From an uncultured Clostridia bacterium (lineage in GTDB: Bacteria > Bacillota > Clostridia > Oscillospirales > Acutalibacteraceae), in NCBI GenBank assembly GCA_945988915.1, contig CAMFTS010000053.1, forward strand, positions 1-6,998: DNA of 6,998 nt, written 5' to 3'. A program made the translations under genes and the position numbers. How positions within the stretch are numbered: the first letter of the stretch is position 1; the number at the start of each line of letters is the position of its first letter. Under the pieces are notes generated by a model. It worked only from the letters and a program-made list of their open reading frames with translations. It was not told the DNA's origin and did no database searches. Shown piece after piece: positions 1 to 6,298 of this stretch.

Positions 1-134
1 AATATTTGTCCGCAGTTGTCACGAAGACTTTTTGCCATAAATTCAAGCGCTTTGTTTTTCTGCTCTGTACTCGCAATCGCAAGCATTTTTTCAGCTTGCT
101 TTGCCTTTAAGCCGAGTATTTCTGTGTCATTCAT
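1..134 (-). CDS. proA: Glutamate-5-semialdehyde dehydrogenase (gamma-glutamyl phosphate reductase), N-terminal 44 residues
   Basis: Partial gene running off the left edge of the window. The 44 visible codons start MNDTEILGLKAKQAEKML and continue with a helix rich in Lys, Ala and Glu containing STEQKNKALE. This matches the N-terminal helices of ProA, where the E. coli protein has a similar AKQA...SSREKN...LE pattern. ProA reduces gamma-glutamyl phosphate with NADPH to glutamate-5-semialdehyde, the second step of proline synthesis in the cytoplasm. The ATG at 134 is preceded by AAAAGGA about 8 nt upstream, and that site overlaps the end of proB. The gap to the proB stop is only 4 nt, so the two genes are almost certainly co-transcribed and translationally linked. 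The catalytic Cys and NADP-binding regions lie outside the window, so the call rests on the N-terminal pattern plus the neighbour. Confidence 0.88.
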   Translation of the reverse strand, partial: MNDTEILGLKAKQAEKMLAIASTEQKNKALEFMAKSLRDNCGQI

Positions 135-138
135 ACAA

Positions 139-930
139 TCAATCCTTTTTGCCGATAAAGAATGTGCCTATTTGCTTGCCGTCAAGTGCTTTGTATATGT
201 CTTCGGGAGCGCTTCCGTTCATAACTATTGTATCGATTCCCGAAGCTGTTGCAATTTGTGCGGCGTGGAGCTTTGTTACCATTCCGCCCGTTGAAAAGCG
301 TGAGCCGTGACCGCCTGCAATTTCAAACAAATCATCGTTAATTTCTTTAACAACAGGGATTAGCTTTGCGTTTTCGTCTTCATTCGGATTTGCGTCATAA
401 AGACCGTCAATATCGGTGAGAATAATCAAAGCGTCTGCACTGATAAGTTTAGCAACAATGGCGGAAAGGCTGTCATTGTCGCCGTAAACTATTTCGTCAA
501 CTGCGACAGAGTCATTCTCGTTTACAATCGGAACGGCGCCGTATTCAAAAAGCTTCTGGAATGCATTGATGAGGTTCTCTCTGCGTTCGTCATTTTCAAC
601 ATCGCTTTTTGTAATTAAAAGCTGACCTACGGTATGTCCGTATTCTCCGAAAAGCTTATCGTACATAAACATAAGCTCACACTGACCGACAGTGGCTGCC
701 GCCTGTCTGCCGGGGGTGTCTTCGGGCCGTTCTTTAAGCCCTAATCTGCCGACACCTACGCCTATGGCACCCGAAGTTACAAGTGCAACTTCAATTCCCG
801 AATTAACGATGTCGGAAAGCACGGAAACGAGCTTGTGCATACGCCGTATGTTCGTTTTTCCCGTGTCGTATGTAAGTGTAGATGTACCGACTTTAACAAC
901 GATTCTTTTTACATTTGAGAGTGTTGCCAA
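139..930 (-). CDS. proB: Glutamate 5-kinase, short form without PUA domain
   Basis: ATP-dependent phosphorylation of L-glutamate to gamma-glutamyl phosphate, the committed step of proline synthesis; the unstable product is handed to ProA, encoded directly downstream. It is an amino-acid-kinase fold protein of 263 residues from the chosen start. Visible motifs are VVKVGTSTL with the phosphate-binding Lys13, TSGA at about 52-55, the glutamate-site NENDS at about 137-141, GDNDSLSA at about 150-157, TDIDGLYD at about 172-179, and STGGM plus Lys220 at about 213-220. The chain ends at GTFFIGKKD, just where E. coli ProB (367 residues) continues into a C-terminal PUA domain, so this is a naturally short form. 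Start choice: a TTG at 939 directly abuts the CGGAG ribosome site and leaves no spacing. The in-frame TTG at 930 has 9 nt spacing and gives MATLSNVKRIVVKVG, so I prefer it. No ATG is available at the N-terminus. Confidence 0.95.
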   Translation of the reverse strand: MATLSNVKRIVVKVGTSTLTYDTGKTNIRRMHKLVSVLSDIVNSGIEVALVTSGAIGVGVGRLGLKERPEDTPGRQAAATVGQCELMFMYDKLFGEYGHTVGQLLITKSDVENDERRENLINAFQKLFEYGAVPIVNENDSVAVDEIVYGDNDSLSAIVAKLISADALIILTDIDGLYDANPNEDENAKLIPVVKEINDDLFEIAGGHGSRFSTGGMVTKLHAAQIATASGIDTIVMNGSAPEDIYKALDGKQIGTFFIGKKD

Positions 931-939
931 AATTCTCAA

Positions 940-944
940 CTCCG
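940..944 (-). promoter_or_regulatory. Ribosome binding site of proB (decides the TTG start)
   Basis: Read on the minus strand this is CGGAG. It directly touches the TTG at 939 but stands 9 nt from the TTG at 930, which makes the downstream TTG the plausible initiation codon. Confidence 0.6.
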
Positions 945-973
945 AAAAAAGTTTTTTGATATATAATTAATTC

Positions 974-1002
974 ATTTTACCATAAATCGTTTTAAATAAC
1001 AA
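974..1002 (-). promoter_or_regulatory. Sigma-A type promoter of proBA
   Basis: On the minus strand there is a -35 TTGTTA (997-1002; 4 of 6 consensus bases), a 17-nt spacer, and a -10 TAAAAT (974-979; 5 of 6) preceded by a TGG extended -10 element. Predicted transcription start is near 967, giving a leader of only about 37 nt. That is too short for a T-box or other riboswitch, so no leader control of proline synthesis is visible. It lies downstream of the gat terminator, so proBA appears to be its own transcription unit. Confidence 0.7.
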
Positions 1003-1057
1003 GCAAAAAAGCTCGAAAAGAGATGTATCTTATTTTTATTTACAGCTTTTCAACAAG

Positions 1058-1091
1058 AAAAACTAAAGCAGGCACAAAAAGTGCCTGCTTT
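1058..1091 (-). terminator. Intrinsic terminator of the gatCAB operon
   Basis: A perfect 11-bp inverted repeat: AAAGCAGGCAC (1065-1075) and GTGCCTGCTTT (1081-1091) with a 5-nt loop (TTTTT on the minus strand). On the minus strand the stem is followed by AGTTTTTC. It begins 7 nt after the gatB stop codon, so it ends the gat transcript before the proB promoter. On the plus strand the stem is not followed by a U-tract beyond its own arm, and no plus-strand gene ends here, so it works in the minus direction. Confidence 0.9.
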
Positions 1092-1098
1092 TACACGG

Positions 1099-2526
1099 TC
1101 AACCTAAACGCTCTTTTAAAATCTTTTGCACCTCTTGAACGGGAGCTTTGCCGTTCAATGCTTTCATTGTCTGTCCTACAATGAAACCAAAGGCGGAAGT
1201 CTTACCTGACTTGTAATCCGAAACACTTTTTTCATTGTCCCTGATTACCTCTTCAACTACCGATTTTATGCGCGAAAAATCGGTAATTAAAAGTAAGTTG
1301 TTGTCTTGAACATATTTAATCGGCTCAACAGACTCGGTAAAGACCTTTTCAAAAACCTCTTTTGCTGTCGTTCGATTGATTTTATTCTCTTTAACCATCT
1401 GAATAATATCAATTAAGTTTTTCGGCGTAACGGGAATACTTTTTGTTTCGATACAGTTCTCTTTTAAAAGTCTTAAAAGCTCACCAAGTATCCAGTTGGC
1501 AATTTCTTTGCAGTCCGATGACAAGCTGACTGTATTTTCAAAAAATTCGGATATATAAACATCGCTTGTTAAAAGCTGTGCATCATATTCGGAAAGCCCG
1601 AATGTATCAGTATAACGCTTTCGCTTGCTTTCGGGAAGCTCGGGCATTGATGCTTTTATGCTTTCAAGCATTTCGTCGGTGATTTGAATTGCAGGTAAGT
1701 CGGGTTCCGGGAAATACTTGTAATCCTTTGCGTCTTCTTTGGAACGCATTGAGACGCTGACGCCTTTTGCGTTGTCCCAACGGCGCGTTTGCTGTAAAAC
1801 TTTTTTACCTTTTTCAAGCAATTCAATTTGTCTTTTTTCTTCATAGCTGATTGCTCTGCGGATTTCGTGAAATGAATTGAGATTCTTCATCTCTGTTCGT
1901 GTGCCGAAGTCTTCCTGCCCCTTAAGCCTGACAGAAAGGTTAACATCGACACGCAACGAGCCCTCTTGCATTTTGCAGTCCGAAACACCGGTGTACTGAA
2001 GAATTTCACGCAGTTTTTCGACAAAAGCAATTACTTCGTCGGCATTTCTGAAATCTGCTTCGGTAACAATTTCAAGCAAGGGAATACCGCAGCGGTTAAA
2101 GTCGATGAGCGTGCAGTTTTCCTCTTTGTCGTGAATGAGCTTTCCTGCGTCTTCTTCCATATGAATTTCGTGTATCTTTATTGCTTTTTTACCCTCGGGA
2201 GTGTCAATTCGTATATATCCGTCATGGCAAATCGGCAAGTATAATTGGGAAATCTGATACGCTTTCGGCAGGTCGGGATAAAAATAATTCTTCCTGTCGA
2301 ATCTTGTGTAACGGGTGATTTCGCAATTCGTTGCGATGCCTGTTTTTATTGCGTATTCAACAACTTTTTTATTTAATACGGGAAGAGCGCCGGGCATACC
2401 CGTACAAACTTCGCAGATGTCGGTATTTGCTTCTGCACCGAATTTTGCGGAGCAACCGCAGAAAATCTTTGTATTTGTCGCAAGCTCAGTATGAACTTCA
2501 AGACCTATTACGGTTTCCCATTTCAT
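1099..2526 (-). CDS. gatB: Aspartyl/glutamyl-tRNA amidotransferase subunit B
   Basis: GatB is the tRNA-binding and kinase subunit of the GatCAB complex. It phosphorylates the Glu or Asp carried by misacylated tRNA and joins it to ammonia channelled from GatA. The protein has 475 residues, the normal full length. The N-terminal MKWETVIGLEVHTEL is diagnostic. Four cysteines in the pattern CxC (23, 25) and CxxC (38, 41) match the zinc site. HMEEDAGK (122-129), DFNRCGIPLLEIVTE (142-156), SLRVDVNLSVR (190-200) and YFPEPDLP (271-278) are family signatures of the catalytic domain. The C-terminal part, from about 325 and ending in FGFIVGQTMKALNGKA near the terminus, is the helical/YqeY-like tRNA-binding tail. 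The ATG overlaps the gatA stop as ATGA, and a strong GGAGGTGA site lies just upstream inside gatA. Small departures from the usual sequence, such as TEAD for TEPD and CEVC for CPVC, keep the key residues. Confidence 0.98.
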   Translation of the reverse strand: MKWETVIGLEVHTELATNTKIFCGCSAKFGAEANTDICEVCTGMPGALPVLNKKVVEYAIKTGIATNCEITRYTRFDRKNYFYPDLPKAYQISQLYLPICHDGYIRIDTPEGKKAIKIHEIHMEEDAGKLIHDKEENCTLIDFNRCGIPLLEIVTEADFRNADEVIAFVEKLREILQYTGVSDCKMQEGSLRVDVNLSVRLKGQEDFGTRTEMKNLNSFHEIRRAISYEEKRQIELLEKGKKVLQQTRRWDNAKGVSVSMRSKEDAKDYKYFPEPDLPAIQITDEMLESIKASMPELPESKRKRYTDTFGLSEYDAQLLTSDVYISEFFENTVSLSSDCKEIANWILGELLRLLKENCIETKSIPVTPKNLIDIIQMVKENKINRTTAKEVFEKVFTESVEPIKYVQDNNLLLITDFSRIKSVVEEVIRDNEKSVSDYKSGKTSAFGFIVGQTMKALNGKAPVQEVQKILKERLG

Positions 2527-4004
2527 ATGCTTTCACCTCCGAAGCTGAGTTCGGGAGCGCGCTTGCGGAAGTCGGTGACATTCTGAAATGCTTTTGCCGC
2601 ACTGAGTATTTCCTCTTCCTTAAAGTGCTTGCCGATTAACTGCATACCTATCGGCATATTGTTTTTGTCGAATCCGCAGGGACAGGAAAATGCAGGCAGT
2701 CCTGCGAGATTTACAGGCACGGTATAAATATCACCAAGGTACATTCCTAACGGATTATCAGCAAATTCACCTATTTTATTTGCCGTAGTCGGCGAAACGG
2801 GAGAAAGAATAATATCAAACTTTTCAAAGGCTTTCAAAAATTCATTTTCAATAAGCCGTTTTGCCTTAAGTGCTTTTTTATAATAGGCTTCGTAAAATCC
2901 TGACGACAGGACAAAACTGCCGAGCATAATTCTTCTTTTTACTTCCATTCCGAAGCCTTGAGAACGGCTGTTAATGAAGACCTCTTGAAGCGAATTGCAA
3001 TCTTCGGCCCGAAATCCGAATTTAACCCCGTCATAGCGCGCGAGATTTGAACTTGCCTGAGCGCAGGCAATGATATAGTACGCAGGAACGGCATATTTAA
3101 GTATCGGCATACTGAAAACTTCAACTTCAGCACCTGAATACTTAAAAACTTCGGCACTTTTCAGAATAGCATTTTTTACATCTTCACTTATTTCTCCGCA
3201 GAGAAACTGTTCGGGAATACCTATTCGCATTTTTGAAATGTTGTCGGCTGATACCTTTTTGAAATCGAAACCTATATCTGAGACGGTACTGTCATGCCCG
3301 TCTTTTCCGCAAATTACAGAATAAAGCGCGGCACAGTCATCAACATCTTTAGCTATCGGACCTATTTGGTCAAAGGAAGACGCATATGCTACAAGACCGT
3401 AACGGGAAACACTGCCGTAGGTGGGCTTCAGTCCGGATACACCGCAAAAAGAACAGGGCTGACGGATTGAACCGCCGGTATCCGTTCCGAGAGAAACGGG
3501 GGACAGCCTTGCGCTTACACAGGCGGCAGAACCGCCCGAACTGCCTCCGGGAACTTTTGAAATATCCCACGGATTGCGAGTGAGACCCGAGTAAGAGCTT
3601 TCGGTGGTTGAGCCCATAGCAAATTCGTCCATATTAAGCTTGCCTATCAAAATCGCGCCCTCGTTCAGTAATCTTTCAATAACTGTGGCGTTGTAAGGTG
3701 AAATAAAATCATTTAACATTTTAGAAGAGCAGGTAGTCGGAAAATCCTTTGTCAATATATTATCCTTAACTGCAACAGGCACACCTGCAAGTAATCCCGT
3801 AAGCTCTTTTCTGTCAATCTTCTTTTGAATTTCAACGGCTCTTTTCAGCGCCTTATCTTTGTCGGTACAGTTAAAGCAGTGAAGAATACCGTCATATTTG
3901 TTTATTTCGTCAAAAAATGCCAAAACTGCTTCTGTGACGGTAATTTCCTTTGCTTTAATTGCAGTTGAAATTTCAACCGCCGTCATATCACAAATCTTTT
4001 TCAT
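2523..4004 (-). CDS. gatA: Aspartyl/glutamyl-tRNA amidotransferase subunit A
   Basis: GatA is the glutaminase subunit of GatCAB: it releases ammonia from glutamine (or asparagine) for the GatB active site. It belongs to the amidase-signature family with a Lys-cisSer-Ser triad. All three residues are visible: Lys80 in VAVKDNI, Ser155 in the GGSSGGSAA glycine/serine loop, and nucleophile Ser179 in GTDTGGSIRQP. The 24-residue spacing between the two serines and 99 residues from Lys to the nucleophile agree with characterised GatA proteins. From the chosen start it has 493 residues, normal for the family. Start choice: an ATG at 4016 overlaps the gatC stop (ATGA) but has no convincing ribosome site. 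The ATG at 4004 has TGAGG 6 nt upstream and gives MKKICDMTAVEI, a typical GatA N-terminus, so I use it; the longer form would add four residues (MRLY). It lies 8 nt after the gatC stop. Confidence 0.97.
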   Translation of the reverse strand: MKKICDMTAVEISTAIKAKEITVTEAVLAFFDEINKYDGILHCFNCTDKDKALKRAVEIQKKIDRKELTGLLAGVPVAVKDNILTKDFPTTCSSKMLNDFISPYNATVIERLLNEGAILIGKLNMDEFAMGSTTESSYSGLTRNPWDISKVPGGSSGGSAACVSARLSPVSLGTDTGGSIRQPCSFCGVSGLKPTYGSVSRYGLVAYASSFDQIGPIAKDVDDCAALYSVICGKDGHDSTVSDIGFDFKKVSADNISKMRIGIPEQFLCGEISEDVKNAILKSAEVFKYSGAEVEVFSMPILKYAVPAYYIIACAQASSNLARYDGVKFGFRAEDCNSLQEVFINSRSQGFGMEVKRRIMLGSFVLSSGFYEAYYKKALKAKRLIENEFLKAFEKFDIILSPVSPTTANKIGEFADNPLGMYLGDIYTVPVNLAGLPAFSCPCGFDKNNMPIGMQLIGKHFKEEEILSAAKAFQNVTDFRKRAPELSFGGESI

Positions 4005-4010
4005 ATACAA

Positions 4011-4015
4011 CCTCA
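4011..4015 (-). promoter_or_regulatory. Ribosome binding site of gatA (decides the start)
   Basis: TGAGG on the minus strand, 6 nt before the ATG at 4004. It overlaps the gatC stop codon and the alternative ATG at 4016, so a ribosome ending on gatC could restart on gatA here. Confidence 0.55.
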
Positions 4016-4294
4016 TTCAATCACTTTGGGAACAGCGAAAAATCCTTCTTTTACACTTGGTGCATTTTGCATAATTGCCTCACGGTCCGGAGCGGCAGTA
4101 ACAGCGTCCTCCCGAACGGAATTTACAATTTCCGAAGTGCTTTCTTCAAAGCCGTCTGTAGTAAGCTCCGAAAGAGTATCTATAAAATTCAATATGCTTT
4201 GTAAATCTTTTCGTGCAAGCTCTCTTTCCGATTCCGAAAGTTCGATTTTACTGAGCGATTCAAGCTGTATAAGTAAAGAATTATCAATTTTCAT
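4013..4294 (-). CDS. gatC: Aspartyl/glutamyl-tRNA amidotransferase subunit C
   Basis: GatC is the small linker subunit that wraps around the GatA-GatB interface and stabilises the complex. From the ATG at 4294 it has 93 residues, the usual size. Family features are an N-terminal helix LLIQLESLSKIELSESE, a middle helix with LQSILNFIDTLSEL, and the C-terminal strand region VREDAV...REAIMQNAPSVKEGFFAVPKVIE, which closely follows the standard REDxV...NAP...GYFxVPKVxE pattern. Start choice: the reading frame stays open up to an ATG at 4345, but that codon lies upstream of the predicted transcription start, beside the -10 element. The ATG at 4294 has GGGGTGA 5 nt upstream and matches family length. 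It is the first gene of the operon, with gatA and gatB following with essentially no spacing. Confidence 0.97.
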   Translation of the reverse strand: MKIDNSLLIQLESLSKIELSESERELARKDLQSILNFIDTLSELTTDGFEESTSEIVNSVREDAVTAAPDREAIMQNAPSVKEGFFAVPKVIE

Positions 4295-4335
4295 TGCTTC
4301 ACCCCAAAATAAATTTGAAATTATCGGTTGACCTA

Positions 4336-4364
4336 ATAATAACATAATTTAAACAGTTTGTATA
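4336..4364 (-). promoter_or_regulatory. Promoter of the gatCAB operon
   Basis: On the minus strand there is a -35 TATACA (4359-4364; 4 of 6), a 17-nt spacer, and a -10 TATTAT (4336-4341; 5 of 6) preceded by TGT, an extended -10 element. Predicted start is near 4329, about 35 nt before the gatC ATG. The leader is too short for a T-box. Confidence 0.6.
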
Positions 4365-4388
4365 ATATTTATTTTACAATAAAATGTG

Positions 4389-4417
4389 TTGAATTTAATT
4401 AACTGATGTGTTAGAAT
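4389..4417 (+). promoter_or_regulatory. Promoter of the lipoprotein/membrane-protein pair
   Basis: Plus strand: -35 TTGAAT (4389-4394; 4 of 6), 17-nt spacer, -10 TAGAAT (4412-4417; 5 of 6) with an extended TGT just before it. Predicted start is near 4424, 40 nt ahead of the ATG at 4466. A perfect TATAAT also stands at 4361-4366 on this strand, but it has only a poor -35 partner, so it is at best a second, weaker start. Confidence 0.7.
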
Positions 4418-4450
4418 ATATGATGTATATTAATGTTCAAAAACAGTTTC

Positions 4451-4455
4451 GGAGG
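4451..4455 (+). promoter_or_regulatory. Ribosome binding site of the propeller lipoprotein (decides the start)
   Basis: GGAGG, 10 nt before the ATG at 4466. An in-frame ATG at 4433 lies upstream of this site, has no ribosome site of its own and is only a few nt from the predicted transcription start, so it is rejected. Confidence 0.75.
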
Positions 4456-4465
4456 TTGGAACTTT

Positions 4466-6286
4466 ATGGATAAAAACAAAAAGATTATATTATTTGCTTT
4501 AATGGTTCTTGCTGTTATAGTTGTGCTTATTCCTGCATGTCAGAAGAAAAAATTAGGACCGGGTACACCTGTGGTAGTAACTGATGAGGCAGGCGAACCC
4601 GTAACCAACAAAAAAGGCGAATATGTTACAGAGATGATTTATAAGGAAGTTGTAGTAGTAACAGACAGAAACGGCGTTCCCGTAACCGATGAAAGCGGAG
4701 AAGCAATCACGGTTGTTCTCGAAACTGAAATTGTTCCTGTTACAAATGCACAGGGTGAAAAAATTTATGATGAAAACGGTGAAGAAAAGACTTCTATCGT
4801 TTATTATCCGCAGGAAATTGAAATCCCTGTTACAAGATCGGACGGAGAAATTGTTACAGATGACAGAGGTCATGTTGTAAGCACAAATATTATTGTTCCG
4901 CCTGAAAACGATAGAATTATCACAGAGCTTCCCGTTACCGACTATTTAGGAAATGTTGCAGTTGACTCTAACGGCTCAACAATTACTTATACAATTGTTT
5001 ACACAACAGGCGCTGTTAAGCCGGGTGATAACAACAGCTCCAACTGGGGCACAACCTTCGGCGGTTCAAGCAATGATGAATTCAAAGATACAGCTGCCAC
5101 ACCTGACGGCGGTTGCGTCGCTCTGTTACAAACGAACTCAAAAGACGGCACGCTCCTCGGACTTACCAAGGATGCAACAGTTCCGTATATGCTTCTTATG
5201 AAATTCAACAGCAACGGTAAGCTTCAATGGCAGAAAGCCATTGCGGGCAACGGCTCATTATCGCTTAATTCACTTGCCGTTGACAAGAGCGGTAACATTT
5301 ATGCAGTCGGTTATTCTAACGCAACCAACCTCGGTTTTGACAGATACGGAGATTACGATGCCGTTATTTATAAATTCAGCTCAACAGGGGATACTAATTG
5401 GGTTAAAAACTTTGGCGGTAAAATGACTGACAGCTTCAGCGGTGTAAGCGTATGTCCCGACGGAGGCGTAGCAGTTGTAGGTATGTCTGCCTCTAATGAC
5501 GGTAACGCTTCTGTTCTTAAACTTAATGCCGGTAAATCTGCAGCTGTATTGGTTAAATACAATTCTGACGGCGAAATCGTTTTTGCCGATACAACAGGCG
5601 ACACAGGTGACTCATTCACAGCAGTTGATGTTGCAGACGACGGCTCAATTTATGCGGTAGGTAACTTCTCTTCCAAAAAAGGCAACAACGCATTTAAACC
5701 TTTTGGCAAGGCAGACGCTGCAATTGTTAAATTTGATGCAAAAGGTACACGTAAATGGGTTAAGCAGTACGGCGGCAGTAAGATTGAGAATTTCCGTGAT
5801 ATAGTTGCAACGAATGACGGTTGTGTAATCTGCGGCCGTTCACAGTCAACCGATAATTCACTTGAAAAGCTCGGCAATCAGGGCGGTTATGACGCAATCG
5901 CAGTAAAATATAACGCAGACGGCGGACTTGTTTGGGATACAGCATTCAGAGGGGCTGACGATGATTCTTTCTCAGCAATCAAACAACTTTCAAACGGCTC
6001 CTTTGTATTGTGCGGGTATTCTTATTCTGCAACCCGTGATCTTAAGACAATAGGAAATAAAGGCTTGAGCGACGGCTTTGTTGTTACATTGGATAAAGAC
6101 GGCAAGGTAAATACAATTCAGGGCTACGGCGGAACAAACGAAGACCGGTTTACAAATATCTGCGTTCTGACAAACGGCGAATACATCGCTTGCGGCGCTT
6201 CGCTTTCATCAAACGGCGACCTTGTAGGCGGTTCTGCTGAAAGTGACGGTAAGAATACAGTCGGTATGATAGCTAAATTCAGATAA
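4466..6286 (+). CDS. Predicted lipoprotein with five N-terminal tandem repeats and a seven-repeat beta-propeller-like domain
   Basis: 606 residues; no specific named family recognised. The N-terminus MDKNKK is followed by a hydrophobic segment (7-24) and a lipobox-like IPAC with Cys25, so the protein is probably lipid-anchored on the outside of the membrane. Pro at the -2 position is slightly unusual. Residues about 36-181 are five imperfect repeats of the type (V/I/L)-x-V-T-x-x-x-G-x7-G, probably a beta-rich stalk. After a polar Asn/Ser linker, residues 194-606 form seven repeats of 57-61 residues, each with an aromatic start (W-x-x-x-F/Y-G-G), a strand ending in VG or CG, and a closing (A/V)-x-x-K-(F/Y)-x-x-x-G. 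This is typical of SBBP-like or PQQ-like beta-propellers. No catalytic motif is visible; a binding or scaffold role is a guess. A membrane-protein gene follows after 12 nt with no terminator between them. Confidence 0.93.
   Translation: MDKNKKIILFALMVLAVIVVLIPACQKKKLGPGTPVVVTDEAGEPVTNKKGEYVTEMIYKEVVVVTDRNGVPVTDESGEAITVVLETEIVPVTNAQGEKIYDENGEEKTSIVYYPQEIEIPVTRSDGEIVTDDRGHVVSTNIIVPPENDRIITELPVTDYLGNVAVDSNGSTITYTIVYTTGAVKPGDNNSSNWGTTFGGSSNDEFKDTAATPDGGCVALLQTNSKDGTLLGLTKDATVPYMLLMKFNSNGKLQWQKAIAGNGSLSLNSLAVDKSGNIYAVGYSNATNLGFDRYGDYDAVIYKFSSTGDTNWVKNFGGKMTDSFSGVSVCPDGGVAVVGMSASNDGNASVLKLNAGKSAAVLVKYNSDGEIVFADTTGDTGDSFTAVDVADDGSIYAVGNFSSKKGNNAFKPFGKADAAIVKFDAKGTRKWVKQYGGSKIENFRDIVATNDGCVICGRSQSTDNSLEKLGNQGGYDAIAVKYNADGGLVWDTAFRGADDDSFSAIKQLSNGSFVLCGYSYSATRDLKTIGNKGLSDGFVVTLDKDGKVNTIQGYGGTNEDRFTNICVLTNGEYIACGASLSSNGDLVGGSAESDGKNTVGMIAKFR
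4571..5008 (+). repeat. Five tandem VT-x3-G-x7-G protein repeats (lipoprotein residues about 36-181)
   Basis: Units begin at residues 36 (VVVT), 63 (VVVT), 90 (VPVT), 120 (IPVT) and 155 (LPVT), so spacing grows from 27 to 35 residues. In every unit the two turn glycines are exactly 8 residues apart: 43/51, 70/78, 97/105, 127/135 and 162/170. The repeats are divergent at the DNA level and are seen by protein pattern only. Confidence 0.85.
5045..6283 (+). repeat. Seven beta-propeller-like repeats (lipoprotein residues 194-606)
   Basis: Repeat starts at residues 194 (WGTTFGG), 255 (WQKAIAG), 312 (WVKNFGG), 373 (FADTTGD), 431 (WVKQYGG), 490 (WDTAFRG) and about 549 (NTIQGYGG). Each carries a DG/NG-type turn, a central strand ending in a VG or CG pair (repeats 2-7), and a final strand such as VIYKF, VLVKY, AIVKF or IAVKY followed by a second G turn. 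The last repeat ends with the protein (IAKFR), so the set of seven looks complete. Confidence 0.85.
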
Positions 6287-6298
6287 GGACTTTATTAA

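Noticed and set aside
1007..1050. Inverted repeat AAAAGCT / AGCTTTT with a 30-nt loop upstream of proB
   Set aside because: Seven AT-biased pairs across a long loop, lying upstream of the proB -35 and after the strong gat terminator; most likely chance.
940..1064. T-box or other leader element for proBA
   Set aside because: The predicted leader is about 37 nt and contains no T-box-like stem, specifier loop or antiterminator.
1966..3583. Plus-strand open frames opposite gatB and gatA
   Set aside because: They are mirror frames of well-conserved genes; their translations are low-complexity and have no ribosome sites or recognisable domains.
4005..4016. Longer gatA form starting at the ATG overlapping the gatC stop
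   Set aside because: The ATGA overlap is attractive, but TGAGG is correctly spaced only for the ATG at 4004; kept as an alternative, not as the call.
4295..4345. Upstream extension of gatC to the ATG at 4345
   Set aside because: The extra 17 codons include the predicted promoter -10 and leader, carry no ribosome site, and do not match GatC N-termini.
4433..4465. Upstream extension of the lipoprotein to the ATG at 4433
   Set aside because: No ribosome site, only about 9 nt from the predicted transcription start, and it would include the GGAGG site inside the coding region and push the charged signal-peptide start inward.
4553..5945. Minus-strand open frames opposite the lipoprotein gene
   Set aside because: Repetitive, cysteine- and phenylalanine-rich or serine/proline-rich translations caused by the repeat coding on the plus strand; no initiation signals.
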